From positions 496,001 to 560,000 of the forward strand of contig BSDZ01000031.1 of NCBI GenBank assembly GCA_030268105.1: 64,000 bases of DNA. Reading direction: 5' to 3'. Both the position numbers and the translations under genes were made by a program. Each line of letters starts with the position of its first letter. The first letter of the stretch is position 1. This document shows positions 47,096 through 58,370 of this stretch, one piece after another. The notes below the pieces were generated by a model. It did not search any database. It was not told where the DNA came from and saw only the letters and a list, made by a program, of their open reading frames with translations. Source of the DNA: Volvox africanus (Eukaryota > Chlorophyta > Chlorophyceae > Chlamydomonadales > Volvocaceae).

Positions 47096-50000
47096 TCATG
47101 CTGTTATTGGCACCTGGTAGCCCGGCTGCTCATGTGCTTAGCTTAGAGAAGTAAAGCGACCGATCGCTGAAAGCGACATATAAATGGAAGGAAAATGCCA
47201 ATGCATTAGCTCCTGATTATGGTTTGTTTCATGAAGCCCAGAGTTAGTTGTTTTGTTGTTATCATCGTTTTTGTTGCAGGAAGGTTTGACTGACGATGTA
47301 AAGTTTTGACCGAGTAAGCGAAGGTTTTGAGCTATAGCCGTTTAACGCGTCGATCCAGGACGCGATTTAGGATCCTGTTGCTATGACAAGGGTTACGGCA
47401 GGCTGCGGTGCCTGTGGAAACCCCACCCCACCTAGTAGTAGCGGTAGCCAGTGAATGCGCTTTCCGTTGAAACATCATGTGGCATCAAGTGGCGTTTTGC
47501 GTCTCCGCCAAGGCACTGTCGATGGACCCGATGTGAAGCGGGGCAGCTTGAATTAGGTTTACAAGCGCGTTTCGGTGTGCTTCTTGGGCTGGGCTATATG
47601 AATGGGCTAGGTGGTGGTGGACGAAGGTGTCTGTGGGGACAGGTTTGACATCGGTGGGCGGGGGAAGGATTAAGACATGAGGGCACGCAGGACGCAGAGC
47701 ATGTAAGCACCTAAGGTGCTGGAGGGGCGCCGTATGCAGGAGCATATATGCATCTTAGTCCGGCTTGGCCAGAATATTCGACCGAGTGCCTCTTCTACTT
47801 TGTGGTCGACGTTCATGCTTGTCCACATCAATCGTCAGTTTCGGGAAAGAACGTTTGACTGTTCTTGAGGGCTTGCGAATACTTTTTACTTTAATAAGGA
47901 TCTGCATACATGGTCGCGGACCTTGTCGGTTTCGGATCCGGCCCTTGCAACGCATGTGCTGCCGTTGATGCCCCTGTACCCTGATTCCTGCTACTTCGCA
48001 TAATGGTGCAATCTTTGAGCTAAGGGCAATAAACGGCCACTTGCACCCACAAGAGCATCCCTGCATCCACCTGTCGTGACATCGCTGTCTTCTGTCACAT
48101 TTTGTCACGTCTGGGCATGGGAACAGTCTGGAGGTGACGCATGGAGAGCATCCAACCAGTAACATCTCTCCTGGGCTTCGCGGTGGGCTATGGAGCAAGG
48201 CTGAAGTCACCTCTATGAAGTCACCCGCATTCATTTGCAGGCGCGTGCTGACTAGAGGACGAATATTGGCAGATGGCTCCCTCTGTCATTATTTGCTCTG
48301 CATGTATCCATGGGTAGTTGCTGCCCAGCACGTCATCAGGAAAACGGAAAACGGTTTCTGTGTATTGAAATGTGCTAATCGTAAAGAAGTCCTGGGCATA
48401 TATGCACATCCAGATGGCCATCATGTTGTTGTCAGAATTGCCATGGAGCCGCATATGAAAATCACGACGTTATTGCCGCAGTACCTGCTAGGTCCGCACA
48501 CATACGATGACTGGTTCCTACTGACTCATGAACTGAATGTACGAAATCATGACACATAGCTTGAGCGCATAGCCACCACCAAGTTGGCTACTTGATCAGG
48601 CAGCGACCGGATCTAAACCTCTAAACCTTACGGTCCTTAGTACGAACAGCAGTAATGAACTAAACGCACCGCAAGACGTATCGTATCTCCCGTGAGGTAC
48701 GCCATGCATGTCTGAACAGCCATTGTACAAGCCCAACAGTTCGTACTAGTCATATTCCATTCATTCATCACTTTTGACACTTGACAGCTAACGCGTAAGC
48801 ACGTTAGGTTTAGCTCGTGCTCACGACATTTAAAACCAAAACCAACGTGTAGTGAGCTCGGGAACGTCATCTTCTATGATCATGATTTCGGTCGATACTG
48901 CAGAGAAAGCTGCTCTCAAAACAGCCGACACAGGACCTCGGCCCTAAATACCGAAGTTAAGCTTATAAGCTCTACAGCAAACAGCCTCCCACGGCCCAAG
49001 CGGATCGCGCGGCGGCTACATGGACCATGGCGACTAGTTGTGGACGGTGCCAACCGTGACAGTTGCAGCTCTGGCAGTTGTGGCACTGCATCGTGCGGCA
49101 ATTGTGGTATGAAAGGTCGCAGGTGGCAGGTGCAGGGCAGCTGCCAGGTAGTAGGAAGTCCTGTGGAGTTGTCCGAGAGGTGACCCGCAGAGCTCCAGGG
49201 AACGGTTGTAATGACAGACAGAGAGCCAGCAGAAGTAGTAGGCAAGGTGTAGGAACGCTGATGCAGTCATCCTCGAGTTAGCATTGTCTTACACTTCTGA
49301 CTTCTCCTCACTTCTGTAACCAATACCCCACTGTTCGCACAAGTCACACCTATGCATCTCCACCGTGATTACGGAAAGCACCTTTGCAGGTGGAAGCGGT
49401 AATTATCTCTACAATATCTCAAGGACCTAGGGAACACGCGATTGGATATAACTGTGCGTTCAGACCTGTGAGATCTCAATAGTACGTGTCGCCGTACACG
49501 AGTTTTAGTCAGCTTTGCAAAGCGTACGGCTGTAGCACATGCGCAAAATCAACAGCCACGAAAACCTTCCGAGGTGGCTCTTGACTACCTCTTCGACAAT
49601 GTGCCGTGCAGACCCGTAATCCTATGCCTGATAAAAGCCCTGCTTCAGTCGAGGTGCGGCCTAAGAGGATTTGATGCGCATGCGAAGAGCAAATCTCCCT
49701 CCTGCCTGCATAGTCGTAATAACTACAAAAACGGAACGACTTCTGTGCGTTGTGTGCAAAGAGTAGGTATGCATCGCCATTCGACCTGATTGTGTACGGC
49801 TCTTTCTGTACACTGCACGACATGCGTGGGCGGCAAGGGCACAGCTCTTGTCCCCTAGGAAAGTAGGAACCCACCTTCAAGCCTCCTCCCTTGGCGCGCA
49901 GGTATAGCATCACGGAGATGAATTTTCCTAATTTGCCAACCTAATCCAATCTAAGACAACTCAACACACATGATACCCGACACAGTACAATCCTCTTTCC

Positions 50001-50194
50001 CCAACGACCCCATCTCAACGGATGATAAACCTATCTACATGGCGCGCCCTTTCTCTCTTCCTCCCTTTCTCCCGTCCAGTCACCCACGTAAGGGTAGTCG
50101 GATTTGCCCAGCCGACATATGTCCTATCAACTTGCACCTCTTCTCCAAATGATCGCATATCCATTTGCTTAGCCAGGTAACGACGCAACTATCT
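47096..50194. other. About 3 kb without a firm gene
   Basis: Minus-strand open frames at 47.5-48.2 kb have some coding-like stretches (for example RTVKRSFPKLTIDVDKHERR) and may belong to the gene ending at 46721. The rest (48.2-50.2 kb) shows nothing recognisable on either strand. Confidence 0.4.
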
Positions 50195-51736
50195 TCAGCA
50201 TGTTGCTGACGGAAGGTCGGATGCGACGCCATATTTGACCGTGAAGTAGTTGCACGGGTCATACTTTTGCTTCGCTCGCAATAACCTGTCGTAGTCACCA
50301 AAAAAACGCTTCTTCCAATCGCCAAGAACGTTGTACAAATTGCTCCAAGTCGTGTACTCGTTGTTGTACGATGAGTCGCCGAAGCTGTACAAAGCCGGCA
50401 GGTACGTCGTACTGACATACTCCATACGTAGCTCGTCCTCGGAGGGGTCAAACCACGTGTCCTTGAACAGAACCTCGTACATCGCGCTACGCATGCCAGC
50501 CGGCACCGAGCCCACCGAGCCACTGCGCACCGCGGCCCCGAACGTAAGCCACAGCAGCATTGGCGGCTTGGTTTCCCCGATCATGCGAGACAAGTTGTTC
50601 AACATGGACGGCTGAGGCGCCAGAAATGCGTTTGCAAAAAATGACCGCGAAAAGAGCTCTGAGGCGTCGGGTTGCAGGTGCCTAACAACATCTAGAATGC
50701 TCGTGTAGTTCACGATGGGGTCCACACTACGGCGGTAAGGGGAGTTCAGCAGCGGCTGGAGCGCGTTGAAAGCGCCGACGTAATCCCCCCCGGTGTAGAA
50801 AAAACGGATGAAGACGACATCGTTATCGAAGACCAGCATGCCTGAAAGCTCATCGGGCATTGAGTTAAACCAGCGCACGTTGAAGATATATTCGGAAAAG
50901 AGGTTGGGGGACGTTGCTCCGCTGAGCTTTGGGTTGTACAGATAGAGGCTTACTTCTAGCCTGAGGATTTGCCGCGGCGCGGGGTATGTCTGGGCCTTGA
51001 AGGAGACCGCAACGCCGAAGCTGTTCTGGCCGGCGCCGAGGTAGGCATGGAAGAGGTCCGCGTTGCTATTTCTGGTCGCGGTAATAGTGGTGCCATTGTA
51101 AAGCATGAGCCTTATCTCCAAAATGCTCTCTACACCGAGGCCGTACCGACGGGAGAACAGGCCATGACATCCACCCGCCAGGCATCCAGCCGGGCAGACG
51201 GATTTCGACAGTGCGCCTACGAAAATGCGATCCACGCCGGCTAAGGCTGAGTACACATCCTCATGCGTCGCTCCGGACATGAACATGACGGTTTCGTCAT
51301 CTGGGTTGTATTCCACGAAATCCAATTTTTCCATTCGAATCATCATCACGCCTCGACCGTTGCTCCTGCCATTGTAATCATGCCCGGAGCACCTCGTCAC
51401 GACACGTATTTTGTACCTCAGGGCGAATTGGAGGGAGGAGAGGAGGTCCTTCTCCGACACAGGCGCCACGATAATGCCGGGGAAGTTGGTCTTCAGGGCA
51501 TTCATCGTTACGGATGAGCTGAGAAACTTCTCAGGTGTCTTGTCCCATAGCCAAACTGATGTGGCACCCGAAAGCGTGGAAATCCATGAGTTCAACGTCG
51601 CCCTGTCGGGCCAGCAGGTTCCGCTGTTTGGAGTACAGAAAGCTCCATGGACCGAGTCAAGCATAAAAAATGTACAAATGACCGTTATGAGCACAGCCAC
51701 TGGGCCTGCCCGCGGCCAGGCTTGCCGCGCCAGCAT
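50195..51736 (-). CDS. Secreted berberine-bridge-enzyme-like FAD oxidase, intronless paralog 1
   Basis: Single open frame of 513 aa. A signal peptide with a hydrophobic core (VAVLITVICTFFML) leads to the mature start AFCTPNSGTCW. The FAD-binding PCMH domain holds RCSGHDYNGRSNGRGVMMI, whose His fits the covalent-FAD His of the family. VCPAGCLAGGCHGLFSRRYG follows; its first Cys fits the second covalent-FAD link. LFHAYLGAGQNSFGVAVSF is the conserved flavin-site segment. The BBE C-terminal domain ends WKKRFFGDYDRLLRAKQKYD and PCNYF, the family's usual closing motif. Such enzymes oxidise sugars, alcohols or alkaloid-like substrates with O2, giving H2O2; the substrate here is unknown. The paralog at 53727..55757 is the next gene on the same strand and has an intron missing here. 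Confidence 0.92.
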   Translation of the reverse strand: MLARQAWPRAGPVAVLITVICTFFMLDSVHGAFCTPNSGTCWPDRATLNSWISTLSGATSVWLWDKTPEKFLSSSVTMNALKTNFPGIIVAPVSEKDLLSSLQFALRYKIRVVTRCSGHDYNGRSNGRGVMMIRMEKLDFVEYNPDDETVMFMSGATHEDVYSALAGVDRIFVGALSKSVCPAGCLAGGCHGLFSRRYGLGVESILEIRLMLYNGTTITATRNSNADLFHAYLGAGQNSFGVAVSFKAQTYPAPRQILRLEVSLYLYNPKLSGATSPNLFSEYIFNVRWFNSMPDELSGMLVFDNDVVFIRFFYTGGDYVGAFNALQPLLNSPYRRSVDPIVNYTSILDVVRHLQPDASELFSRSFFANAFLAPQPSMLNNLSRMIGETKPPMLLWLTFGAAVRSGSVGSVPAGMRSAMYEVLFKDTWFDPSEDELRMEYVSTTYLPALYSFGDSSYNNEYTTWSNLYNVLGDWKKRFFGDYDRLLRAKQKYDPCNYFTVKYGVASDLPSATC

Positions 51737-53726
51737 TTCCCGTTAAGACGGTTTTATGGATAGTGATGTCGAAAGTCTTAACAATAAATTAAGTAAGTCA
51801 TGAGTCATTAAAATATTTTTCTTGGAATTTTACTTCGTTAGAGAGGCTCAATCGAGGTTCCGCCGAAACGATAACCAGCGGAAAACATCCCAGGGGGTCG
51901 TACGACCGCATTTCAAGGAAAGCATCACTAGACGTCAATTCTGATAAATTTAATGCCCGATCCGCATTATATAACTCCAAGGAATATACAGCATGTGACA
52001 TGCGCCGAAGATGATTCGACTGCTTGTGGTTTACCGGCCCCTTTGGTTTTGTCGTCTGAGATCTTATTTCCATGAATAAGTCTTATTCATTAAATCAAAC
52101 ATCAGCATTCATTTGTCGATAAGGATTGCTTGGCAACCTTGAAGCCGCAGCCTTCTGCGTTCCGCCCGCCAGCTGCATCAGCCAAGTACAGAGAAGACGG
52201 GATGTCAAAGTTATCTTAACCAAAGTTTTGCAAATTCATGCCCGTCATACCTGTTCCTATATGTTGGAAGCTTTGTATCGAAGAGAGCATAATATGTCTG
52301 AATTGGGCATGGTACGACACTATTGCAATGATGATTTGAACGGGAGGCTCCGGGCTAGAAGTGAACGCCTTGCAAACGGATAACAGTACCGTGCTAGCAT
52401 GGCTGCTTCCGTTCATTTGTTACCAAAGTATGTGTTTGTGATATGGAACATAAGGATATCGGACTTAATAGCGAATCGGCAAGGCGACGTCGATTCGACT
52501 TCCGTTTCCTCAGTGTCCATTGATCAACAGCACTCGCCTGTTTTCAAACAGGAGAAGTTCCCTTCCACCATTTTTATCAAAAAGGCACTTAGTAAATAAG
52601 GTGTTTCGTCCCTAGCCAGGCCCTAGCCAGGCCGAGTCAGGGCGAAACCGCAAACGAACACGAAACAAAAGAACACGCTTACGATGGACGAAGCCAGTCC
52701 AGCTTTACGCCGCCGCACCTTGCAACACGCCACTACAGGATCACATGCTTCCAACAGGGATTGGAAGCGTTTATTCTGCAAAGCGTTTTTTTCGTACGCT
52801 GTGTAATCCCACCCCGAAACCTGAAGGCTTAAAAAACTTTGGGACGCACGGTTTGCCCATGTGAAAGCGATGAGGATGGAAACACGTCACTAAGGAGGAC
52901 CGGTAAAACGTCACTCGAGACCATTCCTATGGCCTGGGGAAGCTGCCGAAGTGACCGGAAGTTGTTCCCCCCATCCTGCGTTTAGAGTACGTGTAAGCCA
53001 GGTATGTGAGTGTCCAAATGACACCACCCTATCTCTCTTAACTACAGGCGGTACAACAATTCGCATCTGCACGGCGCCCAGCTGCGCGCTCTACAGGGGG
53101 TGTACAACACACAAGTTCCGGTAAGACGGCATACTCCCCCACGCAAGAGCCAAGACGCTCTATTCCACCTATTCCACATCGCGTCCATATAGGCTCCTAA
53201 CAAGGACATTAGAAAGCATAGTAGTAAGTATTAAAATAACGCAGTTAACCAGCAACATGTACCTAAGACAGCAATGTGGCGGTAATGTGAAGACAACGGA
53301 AATTCTTATCTGGCATTAGAATAGGCGAAATTTGACGCTGCTGATTCTTGTACGGATCATGACGACAACGCTCAGTCTCCATACTAAGTAACCAAATCAA
53401 CCCAAGTTTGCAGCCCTGCAGTCTCAGCGACTCCATGCGGCGTTCTGGGCGTCTCACACGAACCCAGAACATAGACCTTAAACTTCCGCTGCTTAATCGA
53501 GGACCAAGGACGCGTATTCACATATGTACCGCCATATACAAGGTAAGGGCATGAATGAGGTAAGGTCACAGCAAGCAACCCAGATCAAAGCCCCAGCTTC
53601 TCCTATTGTTCAGAACAACCAAATTATGACAAGGATGGCAGGAGTTCAAAACTCACCCAAGCCATTTTCTGTTTCCTCCAGCCTCCAAAGCGCCATTTTT
53701 CTCCCGCCCAACTCCGCTTGGCTCCC
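51737..53726. other. Spacer between the two FAD oxidase paralogs
   Basis: About 2 kb. Apart from a short duplication (CCTAGCCAGG twice near 52615) nothing is recognised, and no remnant of a third paralog was seen. Confidence 0.5.
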
Positions 53727-55757
53727 TTAGCCCTTGGGTGCGCAGCTGCAAATAGCGGTCGGCTGATCCGAGCCAACGGCGAACTTGGCCGTCATCAGAT
53801 TGCACGGATCATATTTCTTCTTAACCCCCAGCAGACTGTCGTAATTCGAAAAGAACCGTGTCTTCCAGTCGCTGACGTTGTTGTACGCTCCCCATGACGT
53901 GAACTCATTACTGTACGACGTCGGCGCCAAGGCGTACAGCCCGCTAAGGTACGGCTCCATGCCTGCCACACGGTCTTGATCCTCATGAGGATCGAACCAT
54001 TGTGCGCCGAACAGCACCTGCGGGCAGGGTAGCCATGCAGTGGTGCCAAGTAGGTGAGAAGCGCAGGTGGTGGGTCTGGAAGTACTTAAGCGCCAGATGC
54101 TGAAGCAGCATCAACGACAGCGGGTGCTTCTTCAGGGAACCGGAGCTCACACCGGTTCCGTGCACGAGCGCAGTATCTACGATGCCCACTCTCGAAGTCC
54201 AATCAAAGGCGAGGCGGGGTGGTACATGTCCTGACGGGGAGTCTGTATCGCGGGCTCTCTTTTCTATTCGACAGCCGGCGTGGAGTTGGCGCCATTGGGA
54301 GAATTCACTCCACTGGACCCAGTGTCGTCAGAGAGTTAGTGCAGCGAGGAGAAAGACATACTCATTTCACACATCGTGCAATAAATTACGGAACTACGGC
54401 CCTGCTAGGTGCAATCGTACAACGGGTGTCCCCTCAGTCTACCCGCGCAATGTCTTTTACGCGTCAGTACTCGTCAAACGCGGGACGAGAGGTAGAGGCA
54501 AGGGGAGGAGATCGATATGCCTACCTCATACATGGCGTTACGCATGCCAGTAGGCACCGAGCCGATTCCAGCATGCTCCGGAACTGCACCGCCAAATACA
54601 AACCACATCCACATGTATGGATTACTTTCCACGACGACGGAGGAGATTGTGTCCAGAACGTCCCGGTCCTGAGGCAGGAAGCCGCTGGTGATGTACTTGC
54701 GCGCCCAGATATCAGTCACGGGCGGATAAAGGTTCAGCGCCACCTCGTACATATTGGGGAAGACTTCGGGGTCGGTCACGTGGCGTGTGAACGGCGACTC
54801 GAAAAGTGACTGCAGCTTCTGGAATGTGCCGTCATAGTCAGTTCCTGAGTAGACAAACTTGACTTTGACGCTGCCGAATTCGTAGTTGATGTTGCCAGCG
54901 AGCTCACGTGGCATGTCATCAAACCAGGTTGCATTTAGAAAGAAATTGGAGAGGATGTTTCCGGGGGTGTTATCGGCGGTTGCGTCGAAGAGTGCATCGA
55001 ACATGATGATGGCAGGGGGCGCGGGGTATGTCTGGGCCTTGAAGGAGACCGCGACGCCGAAGCTGTTCTGGCCGGCACCGAGGTAGGCGTGGAAGAGGTC
55101 CGCGTTACGGGTGCGGTTAAGAGTTATGACCGTGCCATTGAACAGCGCGAACCGGATCTCAAGGATGCTGTCGATGCCAAGACCGTATTGGCGAGACAGC
55201 AGGCCGTGGCAGCCGCCCGCAAGACAGCCTGCTGGACAGACGGTCTTGGACTGGCCGCCAACGTAGACACGGTCGTGAGGCACCAGCGCGCTGTAGATAT
55301 CGGCGTGCATTGCGCCGGAACCAAAGGAAATGGCATGGGTCTTGTCATCGTACAGCGTCCAATTGAGAAGCTCGGTTTTAATAAGCATCACGCCACGACC
55401 GTTGCTGCGGCCGTTAAAATCGTGGCCGGAGCACCGCGCTACAACGCGGATGCGGTTCTTGGACGCAAAATACATGGCAGAGCGCAGGTCGGCCTCCGTG
55501 CCAGGAACCACGATAAGACCAGGAAAGTTGCTCTTAAGTAAATTCATTGAGGTGGCTTCGCTGAGGAAAAGCTCTGGGGTTATGTCAGGGGTGTACACAC
55601 GGGTACTCGATGACAACGTCGCCAGCCAGGCTGAAAACGAATTTCGACTAGGCCAGCAGGAGCCCGGAGTTGGCGTACAAAACCCCGCATCAGCCGACTG
55701 CAATAGTGCGTGGCTTAACAACAGGACAAGCCCGCAAACTCTTGACCAACGATTCAT
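53727..55757 (-). CDS. Secreted berberine-bridge-enzyme-like FAD oxidase, paralog 2 with one intron
   Basis: Two exons, 54525..55757 and 53727..54017, joined in phase 0 (ATGTATGAG|GTAGGC ... CCCGCAG|GTGCTG), 507 aa. I start at the ATG giving MNRWSRVCGLVLLLSHALLQ, a signal peptide before GFCTPTPGSCW; further in-frame ATGs lie up to 55832. The FAD domain has RCSGHDFNGRSNGRGVMLI and VCPAGCLAGGCHGLLSRQYG (candidate covalent His and Cys) and the same LFHAYLGAGQNSFGVAVSFK block as paralog 1. The C-terminal part ends LLGVKKKYDPCNLMTAKFAV. The 507-nt intron falls exactly where paralog 1 reads straight through MYEVLF. Substrate unknown; the close spacing shows tandem duplication. Confidence 0.92.
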
Positions 55758-58370
55758 ATGCCTGCAACAAAAAGTCATGGTGTTAACCTTTTCCGCTTCC
55801 AGCGATATCATGTGAAACAAAACATGTATCAAATACCAATTGAGAACGAGGTTTACAGTAATAGGCTGACGCCGTTACGGAGTAGGAGCTTCCGTACTTT
55901 CCTGGCCACTGGCGAGGCTTGCATCAGCCTCGTTACAAGTTAGGTATACGCTTGCAATTTAACAGTTCAATATAAATTTGTACCTTTCATTATGACTTGC
56001 GATGTTGCGGTGCCAACCCCCTGAGCCCATATCCTAACGGTTCGTGAACATACGCCGGCACTCTGGCTCTTTGGCACAAACTGCAGTTGCATTCACTACC
56101 GAATAATAATGAAACCAAATTTCCAGCATGCGTATCTCCAGGGAAGTGGAAAAACAGGGGTTGCCTTGTGGCGTATTTGGTGATATGTTGGACTTCACAT
56201 CGCAACATACTTCTTACGCCGCTGCCGCATGGCACAAAATTATTCTTTAATTTATGTCTTATTCTTTATTTTAACTCGCCAGTCAGGGTATTTACTAATG
56301 GCCTTCGCTTCGTATGAACAACTCTATCCACACAGCCACATCCACACAGGGTTCTTCAAGGGGGTAGCAGCTGTTTGTTCCGGGGTTCCCCGGAGCCCCT
56401 AAAAGCTCCTTTCCGGGAACACCCCCGGAACTTTGACTGGGTAGGCCCTAAAACGTTCCGGGGCCCCCTGGAACCTTCAAATTAGACCTTTCCGTGGCAC
56501 AAAAGTGTTATTCGTAAGACTGTTAAAGTAACCTCTAATGAGCTACCTGTTCAGCTATCAAGTCATAAAGTTCTGAAGGCAGTAATTTTTCCCTGGACCT
56601 TGATTTTGCACGGGTAATTTTTCTTCGGGGGGGGACATTTTCCTGTTGCCAGAAAGTTCTGCTTCTCGCGGGCATCTGAGGAACTCCGGGGGGGCGGAGC
56701 AGGCCTAAGACTTTAACGAGCATTTTTGAGGAAAGCCTAAAACGCCCGGGCTCCCCGTCTGGGCTGAAGTTCCATGCCATAGCACAAACTGCGAGCTGCC
56801 GTATCTGCCGGGTGTGCGCGGCGGAAGGTAAGTCCCATTTCCTGTGGGGATATCGTGACCCCTTAGACCATCTGTGGATTTACAGGAAGTTTCCACAGCA
56901 ATCAAGAAAGACGATCGTACAGTGCAGTTTGAAAGGCGAAGACAGAAGTGCCCCAGGTATTACGCGCTACTTCCGTGGCGTTCCGTGAAGCAAGTATGAA
57001 TGTGCCTTTTTTGGCGGAAGTCTGTTCTGGAAAGAGGTATGTTGCTGGCCAGTACCTGCAAGTACAAGGCAGTGGACCGTCCCGGAATAGCCTTTGCACC
57101 GAAATAGATTACCGCACATAGAAAGCGTTCGCCTTGCTGGACAGGACGAACACAGGGATAACCAGCGGTGACACGTGAACACAGCAGGCGAAGAGTTTGA
57201 CCTGTACAATAACAGATACGTGTAGGGGCCTCAGCTCAGCAGCCGGTACGGCGATCGTAAGTTTTATCAGCTCGTAGGCGACGGGGGACGAAAGAATCCC
57301 AAGTTGCCAACCTCCCTTACAAATTCTAACGGCCCATACATGAATACTGAAAGACAATCTTGCGTGGGTATGAAGCTCTCTGGGTGGTTAGTGGTCGATC
57401 TGCTGGACATACTGCGAGTACGCCGTTATCAGATTAAAATGCCTGGAGTCTGTGACTTCAGATGTCCAGCTCAGCCGTGCCTCGCTGTACGCACCAGAAG
57501 CGCAGGAGAACGCATGACCTTCATCCGACTACGTACCGCTTACCGCACCACGCTCTGTGTGTGCCGCATGTTCATCCACAACATACCACTGCACCATCCA
57601 CAAAAACATTACTACTTGCACATTCTACACATCCATCATGCCGATGCAATTTAATGAGTGCTATGCTGATTTAATGTACGAATGCCATGCTGTGTTGTTA
57701 TAAAAACTCTGCAGTGCTCATGGATGACTGCTTGCTGCATGCCAGTCTTCCTGCCGATCCGTATGCCAATCTTATCTGCAAGTGCACACCGTATTTGTCA
57801 CCATATCATCAAGGCTTCATGGCTGCATGTACATCAGTATTCATTCGAACGCAATCGCTGCCGACAACAACAACAGGCATTGCCGACGCAACATGCAACA
57901 GTGTGTATATGCGCGACCTTATGAAGTTATACTAGCGATGAGGGATGCAACGAATAGATGTATGCATGCGTGCAACTCTTCCTGCTGGGGCGGCAGCATG
58001 TACCTCACCTCCTCACAACCTGGCCTGCTGTGCCCGCCCTATTTGATATATGACAAACCAACAGCTAACCGACATACTGAAGCCAAGTAATAAATGATCG
58101 CAGGTGCCTGCTGGTGCGTGGTGACAGTGGGTGCTGTTGTACAAGGACCGATTCCCCAGCTACCCGCGCAGGGTAAAGCATAGAACAACACTATAACAAG
58201 TCATCCAGCCACCTGTGGCAGCACAAATCCTGTGCCACCTACACCGCGCACGTCTCGAAACACCACAGCCATGCATGCATCGCCACGTTCCGAAACCCTA
58301 GCGACATGGATCAGCCATTCATGGACCGCGGCGGCTTCAAGACCCACCATCGCCATCCGCCGCCGTGTTG
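55758..58370. other. Intergenic, no gene recognised
   Basis: 5' flank of FAD oxidase paralog 2 and 3' flank of the Gln-rich gene. It includes a cluster of G/C-rich palindromic words at 56.37-56.77 kb. Open frames at 57.3-58.1 kb lack motifs. Confidence 0.5.
56380..56393. repeat. CCGGGG-TT-CCCCGG hairpin in a GTTCCGGG-word cluster
   Basis: Perfect 6-bp arms around TT. Related words (TTCCGGGAAC, CCGGAAC, GTTCCGGGGCCCC, AACTCCGGGGGGGCGG) recur to about 56770 with AGxCCTAAAA between them, suggesting a degenerate repeat array. Confidence 0.55.

Noticed and set aside
54219..55815. Plus-strand open frames of 150-196 aa
   Set aside because: They are antisense to the FAD oxidase paralog 2, whose coding sense is certain from motifs.
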